Assembly: GCA_008638375.1 (NCBI GenBank)
Contig: CM018052.1
Coordinates: forward strand, 26,443,071 to 26,507,070
Reading direction: 5' to 3'
Length of the DNA: 64,000 nt
DNA from: Nyssa sinensis
Lineage: Eukaryota > Streptophyta > Magnoliopsida > Cornales > Nyssaceae
The position numbers and the translations under genes were made by a program. Positions 1 through 12,100 of this stretch are shown piece after piece. Position 1 is the stretch's first letter. Every line of letters begins with the position of its first letter. Below the pieces are notes generated by a model. That model had not been told where the DNA came from. It did not search any database and saw only the letters and a program-made list of their open reading frames with translations.

Positions 1-84
1 ATATTTTTAAAAAGTTAAATAAATTGTTCAAAATTAAAAATATATATAAATAAATAAATAAAATCTGTAGTTTTGCATTTTGAA

Positions 85-115
<31 letters not shown>

Positions 116-1998
116 TCTGTATATTATTTTGTAAAGTGAGAGAGGTCAGTGTAATTTTAAAAACTCCAAAAAAAATCAATATAATTGTCATAAACCCCAG
201 GAAAGTCAGCGTAATTTATTCAAATTAATATTATTAATTATTAAATTAGTGTAGATATATTATGTATAAATATTATTCATAACATTAATTTTTTTAATAA
301 TAAATATTAAAAGTTTTCTTGTAACTTAAATTAGATATGAAAAAGAATCGCTCGGTCAACAGGACAATTAAAAGTGAAAAATTATTTTCTAGTCTAAGGA
401 TATATCTATTATACATAGAAGTTCACATTGTTTTTTAAAACCAAAAAGACCTTGAGATCTATACTTTTAAGTTGAAAATAACTTCGTAATCTTTTCCAAA
501 AAAAAAATGCCCAACATTCTAGTGTCTTTCTCAAAAAAATCGCCTAAGATTCTAACGTTTAGTTCTCAAAATATCGCGTAAAAAGTAAAAACTCAAAAAA
601 AAATTCCAAACTAAGACAGAAAAATCAAAAAATTTCTCCATTTAAAATCTACCAAAAAAAATGGTTTGTCAATTGTACAAAATTACTAACAATATTAAAA
701 AAAAATTGTAACTCCAATATAATACAAGCTAATTAAGACAAAAGTCGAACATAAAAATAAAATTAAAAGGTAAGGTAAAAGTTCGTATATCTAAATAATG
801 GTAAAGTAAGGTAAAAATTTACACAAAGGTAAGGTAAAAATTTGCAATAATATTCTTATGATTCCTTCATCAATATAAATGTTTAATTGAAGATAAAAAT
901 TTTACTTTTAAGAAATATAAATGTTTTACAAAACAAATCTGTATATTTTGGATAATTATTTATTCTCAATTTCTAAAAAAATGCAACAGATTTAGTTTAA
1001 AAAACCATTAATTGTCTACTGCATAAAAACCCTTGATAATAATATTTTATTATAGTGAAGTATTTTGATTCATTCTTCAAAATGAATGTTTTGTAGTTAA
1101 GGTAAACATTTACTTTAGAGAAAATGCTACAATTTTGCATGACTAATATGTTTGTTTAAGGTAATTATTTGTCCTCATTTTATAAAAAAAATGACAAATT
1201 TTCTATATAAAAAAAATGATATTCTAATATAGTGTTATGGAAATGCAAAAATTATGCCCCAAAACAAATCTAACAAGAATTTGAAATTAAAATATAACAT
1301 GTTAAAAGAACAAGGAATCTAAATTAATAACACTGACAGAAGACATCTCAATTGGAGCACCAAAATAAGAAATACAACAAAAGAAACATAAAATGAAATC
1401 AACGAATTTAAAAAAAAAAAAAAGTAAACTCAAAAAACCTGCTATGAAGAACAATGGAACATTGACTCCAAATATGATGAATATTGTGGACCATGATCGG
1501 AGACAAAAATTCAGGCCGACAAATGGAGAAATAAGCAAGTATGAAAATGATAATGAAACTAATCCCGTTTGAATGGTAGTAATTTTCGAATGGAGAATGA
1601 AAGTTATTCTATATTTAGAAAAACAAAATTCAAAATTCATACCATATCGGATAAAAATGAATAATCTTACCCCAAAAAAAATGGTTACAATAAAGACTTC
1701 CAAAAATAAAGTAATACATAACAAAAAAGACGTAAACAATAAGTAAAAGGGTATATTAGTCAAAGGAAAACTATAAATTTAAATGTCATATAGGATTGGT
1801 GGACCTCTGCTTAAATATGTAAACACTACATCTCCTTCACACTAAATTGTAAATTATCATGTATTTGCCAATAATTATTAGTCTATACTAGGGAGTTTAT
1901 ACTAATTAACTCTATAAAAAATATTATTTTTTTAATAAAAGTTCATAAGTTGTAATTATATGTGTACATGTCCTTTTATTTTAAAAATAATATATTGG
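1..1998. other. AT-rich intergenic DNA, no gene seen
   Basis: The stretch is very AT-rich, with poly-A/T runs, a (TA)n microsatellite near 93-115 and a short repeated aaggtaaggtaaaa motif near 765-845. The one longer open frame (1302-1763, minus) starts at a non-ATG codon and its translation is dominated by Phe, Ile and Leu, as chance frames in AT-rich DNA are. Near 130-225 there is a motif (gtcagtgtaattt, then gtcagcgtaattt) like the terminal repeats of the elements at 1999-5523, so an eroded relative may lie here. Confidence 0.6.
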
Positions 1999-2274
1999 GA
2001 TAATTATATTGATCTCTCTTGAGTTACTTGACAATTATAAGGAACTTTCATGCGTTCTTTGAAATTACAATAAGCTCTCCTTTATTATACTGACAATATA
2101 CAGATTCCTCATTCCGTGCAAAATCCGTCATTTACAGCATTAGAATTTCAACCAAATATTTTTATTTGACTAGCATACAATTGAACATTACACTGACTTC
2201 TCCTATCTTTTCAAAACTCACAGTGAAATTTTTTTTAATTATCAAATATCACAATGGATTTTAGTATAATTATC
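1999..2274. mobile_element. Small TIR element (MITE), 276 bp
   Basis: The left end reads GATAATTATATTGATCTC and the right end, on the other strand, GATAATTATACTAAAATCC. These make an imperfect inverted repeat with a shared GATAATTATAYT tip. The interior has no coding potential. The same tip family recurs in the larger elements at 2280-5523 and 44362-46908. No clean target duplication was found, so the exact ends are provisional. Confidence 0.45.
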
Positions 2275-3330
2275 ATTAAGGGTAAATTACACTAACCTTC
2301 CTTACGGTTATGTAATATTACATGTAACCCCCACGAGTTAAAAAAATACGCAGATAGTACCCTAACGGTCAAAACCAGCAATGGAATCTAACTACCGTTT
2401 GCTCTAAAAGGTCAATTATGTGCAAATTGACCACAATGCCCTTTTATACATAAAAATGTCTGGTTTACCCATAAAGTATAAAATAAAGTGACAAAAATAT
2501 CCTTAAATATATTCTTTTTTTAGTCGTTGGAGCTGTAATGCCCTCATCAATTTATAATTGTTGGAGCTGCAAGCTCTCAACTATATAAAAAATCATTTTC
2601 CTCTCAAAAAAAATTATGTTCATTTCCTTCATATGCCACTCGGCCATTGCTACTTCATCATCCAACACTAATGGTGGCATTATAAAGTCCATAAATAAGA
2701 AGTGGAATAGGTGTGGAAGAAAAGCAACCCTCATAGCTTCAGAATCAAATCAAAATTCTCAAAAGTTATACTATTGTTGTAATAATGATTAGTGAAAAAG
2801 ACTTCTTAGCTTTCGAAAGCCTGAAGAAAAGGGTGTCAACATGCAAGAGACTCAATCAAATGAAATTTTTGCTATTGTTGATCAAATGCAGGGTCAAATT
2901 GTAGATTTGCAAAGACAAGTAATAACATTGTGAGTAAGGGTGTAAAACCTAAAAAGCAACAAAGGTGGGATGAAACTGATGATGGTGGTGAATATGGTAT
3001 TTCTTTGGCCCTATTTCTAATGACAATGCTGATGTTTAGGTCAAATGAATTTTGGGTCATGATGCAAGTGTAATGCCAAATTCTATATATAATTTTATTG
3101 AATTTAAGCAAAATCAGTTTCATAAGCAAAAACAGTTTCATTACCATACATGTTCATAGCACATCCAAGCTGTTTGTTTAAACATCATAGAACATAACAT
3201 AAGAAACATATTGTTTTAGAACAATATAATTTAAAGAAAATGTTTCCAACATTACAAATTACAAACTACTAATAAACCACTAAGGACTATACCACTAAAC
3301 TGAACCATTAAAGATTGAACCAATAAGAAT

Positions 3331-3550
3331 TGAAACTTGAGGACTAAACCACTAAGAGGACTTGATGATTGGTAAACATGTTGGCTGAGATCCACATGGG
3401 GAGGAGACCTGCACACATATTGAAGCTAACGCCTAAAGATTGAAACTTGAGGACTAAACCACTAAGAGGACTTGATGCTTGGTAAACACGTTGGTTGAGA
3501 TCCGCATGGAGAGAAGACATGCACGCATATTGAAAATAAGGCCTAAATTG
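3331..3550. repeat. 110-bp tandem duplication
   Basis: A unit beginning tgaaacttgaggactaaacc at 3331 recurs at 3441 with a few substitutions, giving a 110-bp period and two copies. It lies inside the TIR element at 2280-5523 and has no coding sense on either strand. Confidence 0.75.
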
Positions 3551-3734
3551 GACACAATTTCCTGATATATGAGCATAAGATCCCAAAAAAAAATTGTAAC
3601 TTACCTTGTCAAAGCTACTCATGAAACAATTAAGGGGTATGAGAAAACAGTAATGCTATGCTTACTTAAATTTTTTATCAAAAGTATTTACACAACTGAT
3701 ATGACAGCATTATATTGATTTTATATCACATTAT

Positions 3735-4075
3735 GACCCTAATCTTGGGTTCTGTGAAATTAAATGACCTTAATTAAGGGCTAAATATTAAGCAATTAGG
3801 TCAAATTCCCAATTTTTGAATTCCGTGAAATTAAATAACCCTAATTTGAGACTAAACATGAGTAACTAAAGCATTTGAGAAAAATTAGGTCAAATCCCCA
3901 ATTATGGGTTCTGTGAAATTGAATAACCCTAATTTAGGGCTAAACATTAAATGATTAGGTCAAATTTCCAATTTTTGGGTCTTGTAAATTTGAATAACTC
4001 TAATTTAAGGCTAAACATGAAACAATTAAGGGGTATGAGAAAAATTATGTCTAATCCCCAATTTTTGGGTTCTGT
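3735..4075. repeat. Degenerate tandem repeat, units of roughly 80-110 bp
   Basis: Four diverged units share the order gggttctgtgaaatt, then aataaccctaattt, then gggctaaacatta, then aggtcaaattcccaattttt. Unit length varies by internal indels. This is non-coding filler of the enclosing TIR element. Confidence 0.65.
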
Positions 4076-4136
4076 CAAGCGAGTAATACGAAAAAAGATC
4101 TGTATCTTTGAGATATAAACCTTGTATTGTTCTTAC

Positions 4137-4707
4137 TAGGGGTGTCAATTTTTAACACGACACGACAATATGACTCGAACACGACACGAAGTTAATGAGT
4201 TTGGGTTTAGCATAAATGGGTTTGGGTTTAGCATAAATGAGTTTGGGTCATAAACGGATTGACGTGTATAACACAATTAATAAACAGGTCGAGTTTGAAT
4301 TTTACTAGTGTCAACCTATTTAACACGACTTAACACGTTTAATTATAAAATATATTATGAGTTAAGGTAATTCATCTCACATCAAATATTTATTAAGCTT
4401 TTGAGATTTTTTATTTATAAAAGAGGTTTCTACTTTGATTTGGCTCATATTTAAAGTTACTAAACTTGAAAATTACCTATACATATTAAAAGATAGGTAA
4501 ATTTTTTTATTTAAAAAATAAAAAAAATTAAAATAAACAGGTTAAGTGTATCGACATGTGAAACATGTTTAATAAATGTGTTGGATTTGGGTTTTGAAAC
4601 TTGACACAATTAGTTAATAATGTTAGGTTTGGATTCACACATATTTTTGAATATGTATGCCTTGACACGACCCGAACATGACACAATAACACGAATTGAC
4701 ACCTCTA
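4137..4707. mobile_element. hAT-type MITE, 571 bp, with 8-bp target duplication
   Basis: The ends are TAGGGGTGTCAATT and, inverted, TAGAGGTGTCAATT, one mismatch in 14. They are flanked by gttcttac (4129-4136) and attcttac (4708-4715), an 8-bp duplication with one difference. An 8-bp duplication with short TIRs of this kind is the hAT hallmark. Subterminal acacgacacg-type motifs are repeated and inverted inside, as transposase-binding arrays are. There is no coding capacity, so movement would have needed a transposase supplied elsewhere. It sits inside the older element at 2280-5523. Confidence 0.75.
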
Positions 4708-4789
4708 ATTCTTACTCCAATTCTAGATTTATCTTTCTCCACCTTTTAGTGTTCTTATAAGAAACTATGGGTTGCGATTTTCAAATTGA

Positions 4790-5035
4790 GAGAGTAGGTG
4801 TTTGTTTCACATATGAGAGGTTTGAGAGAGAGTAGTCTTCAATCTTAGACATTGATGATGGCTTAGGCTTTGAAAGAAAGAATAGTCTTCGATCTTAGAC
4901 ATTCATAGGTTTGGGAGAAAGAGGGAGTAGGCTTCAATCTTAGACATTGACAATGGCTTAGGGTTTAAGAGAAATATTAGGCTTTGATCTTCAACATTGA
5001 CGATGGCTTAGGGTTTGAGAGAGAGAGAGAGTATG
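4790..5035. repeat. Minisatellite with units of about 55-60 bp
   Basis: Four imperfect units contain the core cttcaatcttagacattgat followed by gatggcttagggttt and a purine-rich gagaga spacer. They lie in the right part of the 2280-5523 element. Confidence 0.6.
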
Positions 5036-5523
5036 AATTCATATATGAGATTAGGGTTTTCGAGCGAGTACGAATGCAAAGATTAGAAAGATGCTGTTTG
5101 GGAGGCTTTTCAATCTCTTGACAGAACCAAAGTTCAAACAACTCTTGAACTGTGAAACATTTTATTTATTTCTATTCATAGGCATTTACAACATTGACCT
5201 TCTAGAGCTAATGATAGTTAGGTTATGTTTGTTTACATTTTTAAAAACAAATTTTTAATTTTAAAATATGGGATACGTATTCGGTAAGTTATTAATTTTA
5301 ATTTTTTATAATTTAGACTATCATATTTAAATACATTTTTACAGTTTTTAAAAAATTAATTACAAAACTTTTAAAAATTATATTTGAATCATTATCCAAG
5401 CGCAGTCTTAGATTTCATTGACAGTCTTAAAAGTCAAGGGCACTATCAACGGACTTTCGTACATCACTCATGGGGTTACACATAATATTATAAAATTTTG
5501 AGGGAGGTTAGTATAATTTTTTT

Positions 5524-6628
5524 ATAAATTTATAAATGTCAGTATAATATCAAAGATCATATGATAAGTTTTTATAATTATCAAATATTACAGAAGATGC
5601 TAGTGTGGTTATCCTATATATATTTTATAGATTTTTTTTTTTGATAAATTTAATTGTTCATAGTTCTATTAATTAATTATTTATTAATCTCTCACGATAA
5701 TTAGTTATTAAAGGATTAAATAATATCTGATTCTGGTCATTTATGTAGATTCCTTGGTAACAATGAATGAAATAATTAGAATAAATTAAAATTGGAGACC
5801 CTTCTTGTGAAGTGGCAAGATAAAATCAATATGTAAATAATCTAAGAATACTGGTCATAATTATATGATCTAATAGATTGATAAATTCTTATTCGAGAGG
5901 GTGATCCAATCCAATCCAAGCAAGAGTGGCACAATGTACATGAACTTGCATCTTACAACAAATTCATCACATATTCCTTCCATTGCACTAAGGTTTATAC
6001 AAGAGATGAAATGAGTTAATTCCCCTCCATGCCAGCTGATGGGGCTTATTGTAGAGTTAAGTCCTTTCTTGTCCCAACTATTTGTGCCCTTTGTCGTCAA
6101 TATATAATGGAAATTGCCTGACAGTAACTACAATAATACAAACAATAACATAGGCCAAAAATAATACCCACATTGACATACAGATGCCCCAACTTAACTT
6201 TATTTTTTGCTAAGAGGAATGATTTGAACAGCCCTGACCTTTACAACAGTCGAAAATCTAATAGTCGCATACTGCAACCTTTGCGACTGTCCATAACATT
6301 CTTCTTCTTACCACTAGACTCCAATTTGCAAAGAACAAATAATAACAGACAAAGCCATCATCATTTTCAGAATTCGTCAACTGTAAAGGACACCACATGT
6401 TTCAGCACACATTGAGAACTCCTTAAAAACACCTGTATTTGGCAATTACAGTAACATTACCTCAGCAAACTCAAAAAAACATCCAAGAAGTACAAGACAC
6501 TAGTGTAGATACAATGATAACATATTATTCATTATTGCCGCTTGTAGTAATTAAAATCTTATTGTGCAACAGCCAACAGGGTGCTGGAATGTCCAGTTTA
6601 TAACCTTGGATTTGGAAGCTCTGAAGTG
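5524..6628. other. Intergenic DNA and 3' flank of the pyruvate decarboxylase gene
   Basis: No protein or RNA gene is recognised. 5528-5615 repeats the right part of the small element at 1999-2274 (shared aattatcaaatat.ac motif), which suggests the 2280-5523 element landed in or beside a relative. The roughly 100 bp just below 6629 should hold the 3' untranslated region of the minus-strand gene; no single polyadenylation signal stands out. Confidence 0.5.
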
Positions 6629-6799
6629 CTACTGAGGATTTGGTGGGCGGCTGTTAGCAGCAGAGACTCGGGATCCCCACTCTAGCAGCTCTTTGCTCGT
6701 GTCGTCCTTGTGCACTAGAACTTCAATGAAGCATAATGAATCCTTATGTGCTCCTGTTGCCATTTCAATTGCTTCCATCAGTTGCTCCTCTGTGCATAC
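6629..6799 (-). CDS. PDC: PDC exon 7 (residues 534-589 and stop)
   Basis: After acceptor AACAG it encodes [20 protein letters not shown], then [20 protein letters not shown] and the conserved C-terminal tail ending NPQ, with TAG at 6629-6631. Confidence 0.95.
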   Translation of the reverse strand, partial: VCTEEQLMEAIEMATGAHKDSLCFIEVLVHKDDTSKELLEWGSRVSAANSRPPNPQ

Positions 6800-9145
6800 C
6801 TGTTACCAGCAACAGATTAAAATGGATCACGACAATAGTTTAACAGGAAGATACTGGTTCCTAGTTTCCATACAAAGTAAATGAGCACCATCATCCCAAT
6901 AACCATATAACCAACATGAATTAATTATCAAACCGGACCCTTATTATTTTCTTGCTCTCCAGACACTTCATTCTCGATTGCATTGAAGGAAAATCTAGTA
7001 TTCTAGTTCAAGGATATATGTCTCAGGCATCAATCGATGCCAAAATATTAAATAGTTCAAATCTTATTGCAAATTATAAATTTGGAGTTTTTTTTTATAA
7101 AAAAAAATTAGAATTTGGGTTCAACAAGTATCGTGAAAAATAAATTTTGCTTGGCTAGCCCTGAAAGTTAAATTCAGCAACAATACAATAAATAAATTGG
7201 AACTACAAATCAGACTAGAAAATTAATTCAAATTTATGGGGAGAAAACTGTGACCATTTTCGAATTACTTGTTATATTCATGGTGTTAAAGAATAACTAG
7301 TGAACTACAGAATTGTATTCATAAATATTAATCTATATGTGCATAGAAAATACTGGCTAACAATTTCAAGATTTTTCAAAGATGAAAATAATTGTACAGT
7401 AATTGACCATCGAAATAACTGTTATGAAGGATTAGAGTATAGTGTAATTGCCCCATGTTTAAGTACAAAGGATATATTTATCACCTTTCCACTAATCTCT
7501 TTTTCATCATAATCTAAGATATCATGTATTTGTTTAATTAATTCATGCTAACCTTGGCAGTCCAGCATTTGCCTTCACCATTGTGGATAGCATCAACAAG
7601 CCCAGTGTAGTTCCAATTCTTAATCACATTGTATGGGCCATCATGAATCTCCACTTCAATTGTATACCCTCCATTGTTGATGAGGAATATAATGCTCCTT
7701 TGCCCATTTCGAATCATTGTTGAAATATCCTGAGCTGTTACCTGTATAAAGGTAAAATTATTGGCTTTACCATGTTATATTTCTGCAGCTTTTACAATTG
7801 ATGTGAGGACATAAATTAACCATGTAGGGGCCATAATTTGACCAGTGTATAAATGGAAATTATTTAGAATTATTATTTTTATAATGGACATCAATGTTTT
7901 AGCCACATTCACTTACCAGTTATACATGTATGTGATGACAGTTGACCAAACATAATATAGGAAAAAATATGTATAGATGCCTCCCTCCCCTCCCCAATTT
8001 TTCTCTTTTCTGAAAAAAGAAAGAAGAAAAGAACATATTTTAAATTTTTTGTTAAGGGCAAACTCTCCCCAGGGAATCCTAAAAGCCCAACCCAAGGGTT
8101 GGCAACTACCCAATATCCCACCCCACTCCTACATGCCCTTCTTGGGACTTGAACTCCTAACCTCCTCACTGGAGATGATCAGGAGATACTAATTGAGCTA
8201 CAACACATTGGTATTTAAAGCTTGGTTTTCTTATTACATTCATCACCCCCCCCCCCCCCCCCTCTCCTCCCTAATTTTTCTCTTTTATTTTATATCTTTA
8301 GTAAGTATGGGTTGCTAAAAAATACAGAAGAAAAGAACAAATTTTAAAGTTTTGTATTCTTAGTAAATTGTATCACTAGTATTAAACCCCCAATAGGTAG
8401 CTTAGTTGAAAAGGGCTTTAGGGAATCATCCCTTAGGTCCCCAATTCGAGTCTTGGGGTTAACCTCCTGGGTGTCAACGTAGTGCATTGATAGAACAAGT
8501 CTCAAGTGGTTGGGTGAACCGTACCTAGAGCTTGGTGTAGGCTCAAATCCCCACTGTTGCACGAGTTTGCAACTTAAACCTGCATGCGTTGAGGGACTGG
8601 TTCATGTAGGACTACCAAAGGAAATCTCCCGTGTAAAATATTTTTAATTGATTTTAGTTTTTATTTTATTCAATATGATCGTGATGATAGCTGTGAGCCT
8701 CTCAAAGTAAGAGCCCCCCATTTGTGAAAGACTGGTACTACTCTTTACCTAATTCCCACAGCCTTTTTAGTGGTTTATGGTGTAAGGCTACAATTTTCAG
8801 ACACTAGCATATTGAACACTCATTACGTTTTTTAATTATTTTTCATATGCAAAATCCTTAATCTTTATATTCTTTATTTTGTGAAATTTTCAAATATTTG
8901 ATAAGAAAAATATATTTTTATAATTTTTTGTTAACTATCATTTTGAAAATTTTAATACGAGCCCCCCCCCCCCTCCCCCCCAATTGAACACTCATTACGT
9001 TGTTGAATTATTTTTTACATGCAAAATCCTTAATCTTTATATTCTTTATTATGTGAAATTTTCAAATATTTGATAAGAAAAATATATTTTTATAATTTTT
9101 TGTTAACTATCATTTTGAAAATTTTAATACGAGCCCCCCCTCCCC

Positions 9146-9177
<32 letters not shown>

Positions 9178-12100
9178 AAAAAAAGAAAAAAAATCCTGGC
9201 TTTGCCCCTGCTAAAAACCATTCTTTTTCTGCATTATAATTTGTTTTTAATATAACAGATTTGAGGGGTGTTTCAATAAATTTAATTCAAAAGCGGTTAG
9301 TGAGTTACTACAACCACCATTATTACTGACCTGGAAGCTCCCATCACCAATGCAGGCAATCACACGCTTGTCTTTGGCAGCCTGAGCATAACCAAGAGTG
9401 GCACCTACAGACCACCCAATGGATCCATACTGCATCTGGAACTCATATCTGAATGAAAACAATACAAATTATTGGAAGAAAGTGAATTACAAAGTTTTAG
9501 ATTATCAGATGTTTCATCAAAACAGCCAGAAGGTTTCTATTCTTTAAGAAACTAAAATGAAACAAAAATTTAATCCGAACATATCCAACTAACAATTGTT
9601 TGACCACCCGGATGTGTGGCTGAGCAGTAATGACATTGAGGATAATCTAAGCGTCAACTCTACTTTGCGCCGATCGTTGACAGTTAGAGCTTAAAGGGTG
9701 GGCATGACTATCATGGGGAGGAGGACTTAGTTTGATGCGCGTAAGCTGACCCATGATACCCCTTATCAATTCATAAAAAAAAAAAACTAACAATTGTTTG
9801 ACCAAGACTATGTCATCTCAAACTGAGACATTATTTTTCACTAAGAATAAAATAGAGAAAGAAATCTTAATGATATTTTTCACATTTTGTTTCTTACAAC
9901 ATGATAGAATCTTTTTAACAATCTGGATTCTTGTAACATCAGCTATGTGACATTTGGTTTAAGTTTAACCAAAATTAAACCTTGGCCAATGGATAAATAT
10001 GCATAAGGAAATAAAATGTTATATTAATAGAACTGTCCTTGCTTACCCACAATTTTCAGGGAGATGGAGCTTCTGACAATTGAACCATGAGTCCCCTGTC
10101 TCTGCAATTACAGCAGTTTCTCCACCAAGCATCTCCTGTTTTTAGCTTGATATAATCAAATGAAGAAGGCAATACTAGAATTACACACAGGTATACACAC
10201 AACAACAACAAAAAGCTCAGTGGGGAATATCCACAGATCCACTTCCATGTTCCTGCACTTGGGCATGCATTCCATCTCTTGAATATCAAGTCTGATTCCA
10301 GGAAGAACCTCTGAAAGCGCTTTAAATAACAAGCTTTGGAGGACTACAAATTTAAATATTAAGTTTATCAACCCAAGATACGATAGCATCTGATCGTATC
10401 CTTAAATAGGATAGGTCCATAGAATAACAGATCAGAAGGTTAGTTCAAATTTAGGGCTCAGGTACAACCCTGAACTGTTTTTTCTTCTTGCACAAAAAAA
10501 AAGGGGGTTAAAAGGAGAAGATGGGGTGGGTAGGAACGAAGTCAAACATATTGGGTCATATAAATTATGATAATCCATTTGTATCTAAATCAATGAAAAG
10601 AGTTTGTGGCATACTTTGCCAGTCCTACCAAATCATTATTGACGAGGAAATCTCCCAAGGAACTCAGTGAATGTCAATAAGAATGGCATGTGTATGATTA
10701 TGCCCTTTAGATCTTAGTTATTACAATAATGCATTCTGAAGACTAAAATAATAGTTCTTCTGAAAAAAAAGGAACTACAGAAAGGGCATGATGCATCTAC
10801 AGAACATATCAATTATACAAGCTAATAAAAGAAGAGAAGAAACTACTTTATTCTTCTTTTTGCTAACCTGGATGTGCTTGAAGAGTATGTTTACTCTTAA
10901 AGGTTCATTATTCTCACGCCTCAGAGCAATGCCTGGAGGGACATATATACGGCGATAATTCTCCACAGCTGTGCTATTCTTCTTCAGCTTCTTGGCCAAC
11001 GCAGTCAAGAAGTCTGTCATGAAAACCCAACCAAAGGAAGGACCATTGCCGATAGTCACACGATTGGGCTGTACGACCACAGATTTCTCTTTCTTGATCA
11101 GCAGAGAGTATCCAACTGAGCTGTAATCATTGAAGATGGGGCCCACAAAAACATAGGCATCAGCAGATTCCACTATCTCTGCGCAAAAGCTGGTGCTGAC
11201 AGCTCCCCAGTAAGTCCCAATAAAGTGTGGATGGTTCTCTGGCACAAGTCCCTTCCCTGATGGCATTACTGCGATTGGATACCCACATGCATCTGCAAGC
11301 TCCACGAAGGCCTGTTGTGCTTTTGCAACCTTTAGCTTGGGGCCTCCCACAATGACAGGTTTCACAGCCTTGTTCAGAAATTCAGCTGTCACTTCCACAG
11401 CTGCTTCCAGTACTAATTGATTGCTGATCCTGCATGATAAGTAAAAGAGATCATGCATAAGTAGAGAAAGAAGATAGATATGACAATGATTTCATACCAA
11501 ACAAATTATGAAAAATTGATGTTATCCTAGTAAATTTAAGTGCAAATGAAAGATAGTGGGAATGTGGGGTACTGACTGAATGAACATATGGTTTTTAATT
11601 GAGTTCATCTACACCTAAATCACTTGAAAGAGGATATCTGCTCTACTTGTTCTACTGGAAGTGGAAGTTGTGTAATATGGACAAACAAGATGAAGAAGAT
11701 CGGCTACAAAAGCAGCATAAATTGCCATGGGCACAACAGAACCGATAGCTCAAATTACTGAGCTAATTATTAAAAAAAAAGATATTTGAATTTTATGTAG
11801 ACAACATCAATTGTATCAATCTATTTCAGGTTCCAATATAAATCAGGGACATCAGGGGAGACAAAGATGCATTTCAGTAGATTCCTCAAACCATAATTAC
11901 ATAGCAACTAACTCCTTACGCAGCCACGGTTGATAGCATCAATATGTAGTCCAACTTAGTAAAGATAAAAGTAAAAACAGGTAATTGCATGGAGCTAAGT
12001 AGAGCCTTGCCAATCCCCTTAGTTTCTTTCAGTGGTGGCTGGGGAGTGTAGTCCCCACAGAGGGAGTTTGATTAATCATGTATAAAAGGCAATTCTTTTT

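Larger units (their letters stand above)
2280..5523. mobile_element. 3.2-kb TIR element, non-autonomous, probably Mutator-like
   Basis: The left end (GGGTAAATTACACTAACCTT, followed by a tgtaatattacatgtaaccccca stretch) is matched in inverted orientation by the right end (ATTATACTAACCTCCC, followed by taatattatgtgtaacccca). The inverted match therefore covers about 60 bp with gaps. The interior holds tandem repeats, a nested hAT-type MITE and degenerate sequence, and no intact transposase was found. A minus-strand frame at 2872-3147 and short plus-strand peptides near 2690-2930 are too broken to name. Assignment to the Mutator-like group is inference, from the longer relative at 44362 that has an 11-bp target duplication. 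Confidence 0.45.
7742..9330 (-). other. PDC intron 5, filled with SINE-like and tandem repeats
   Basis: The 1.6-kb intron contains a minus-strand SINE-like unit, a plus-strand SINE-like unit, three long poly-C tracts and a 172-bp tandem duplication, listed separately. No internal exon was found: exon 5 and exon 6 join in frame directly. Confidence 0.8.

Noticed and set aside
1302..1763. 153-codon minus-strand frame
   Set aside because: It starts at TTG, is dominated by Phe/Ile/Leu from AT-rich DNA, and has no motif or splice context.
2552..3147. Possible GRF-type zinc-finger gene
   Set aside because: Plus-strand peptides near 2690-2780 faintly recall a GRF finger, but stops and missing residues make the match too weak.
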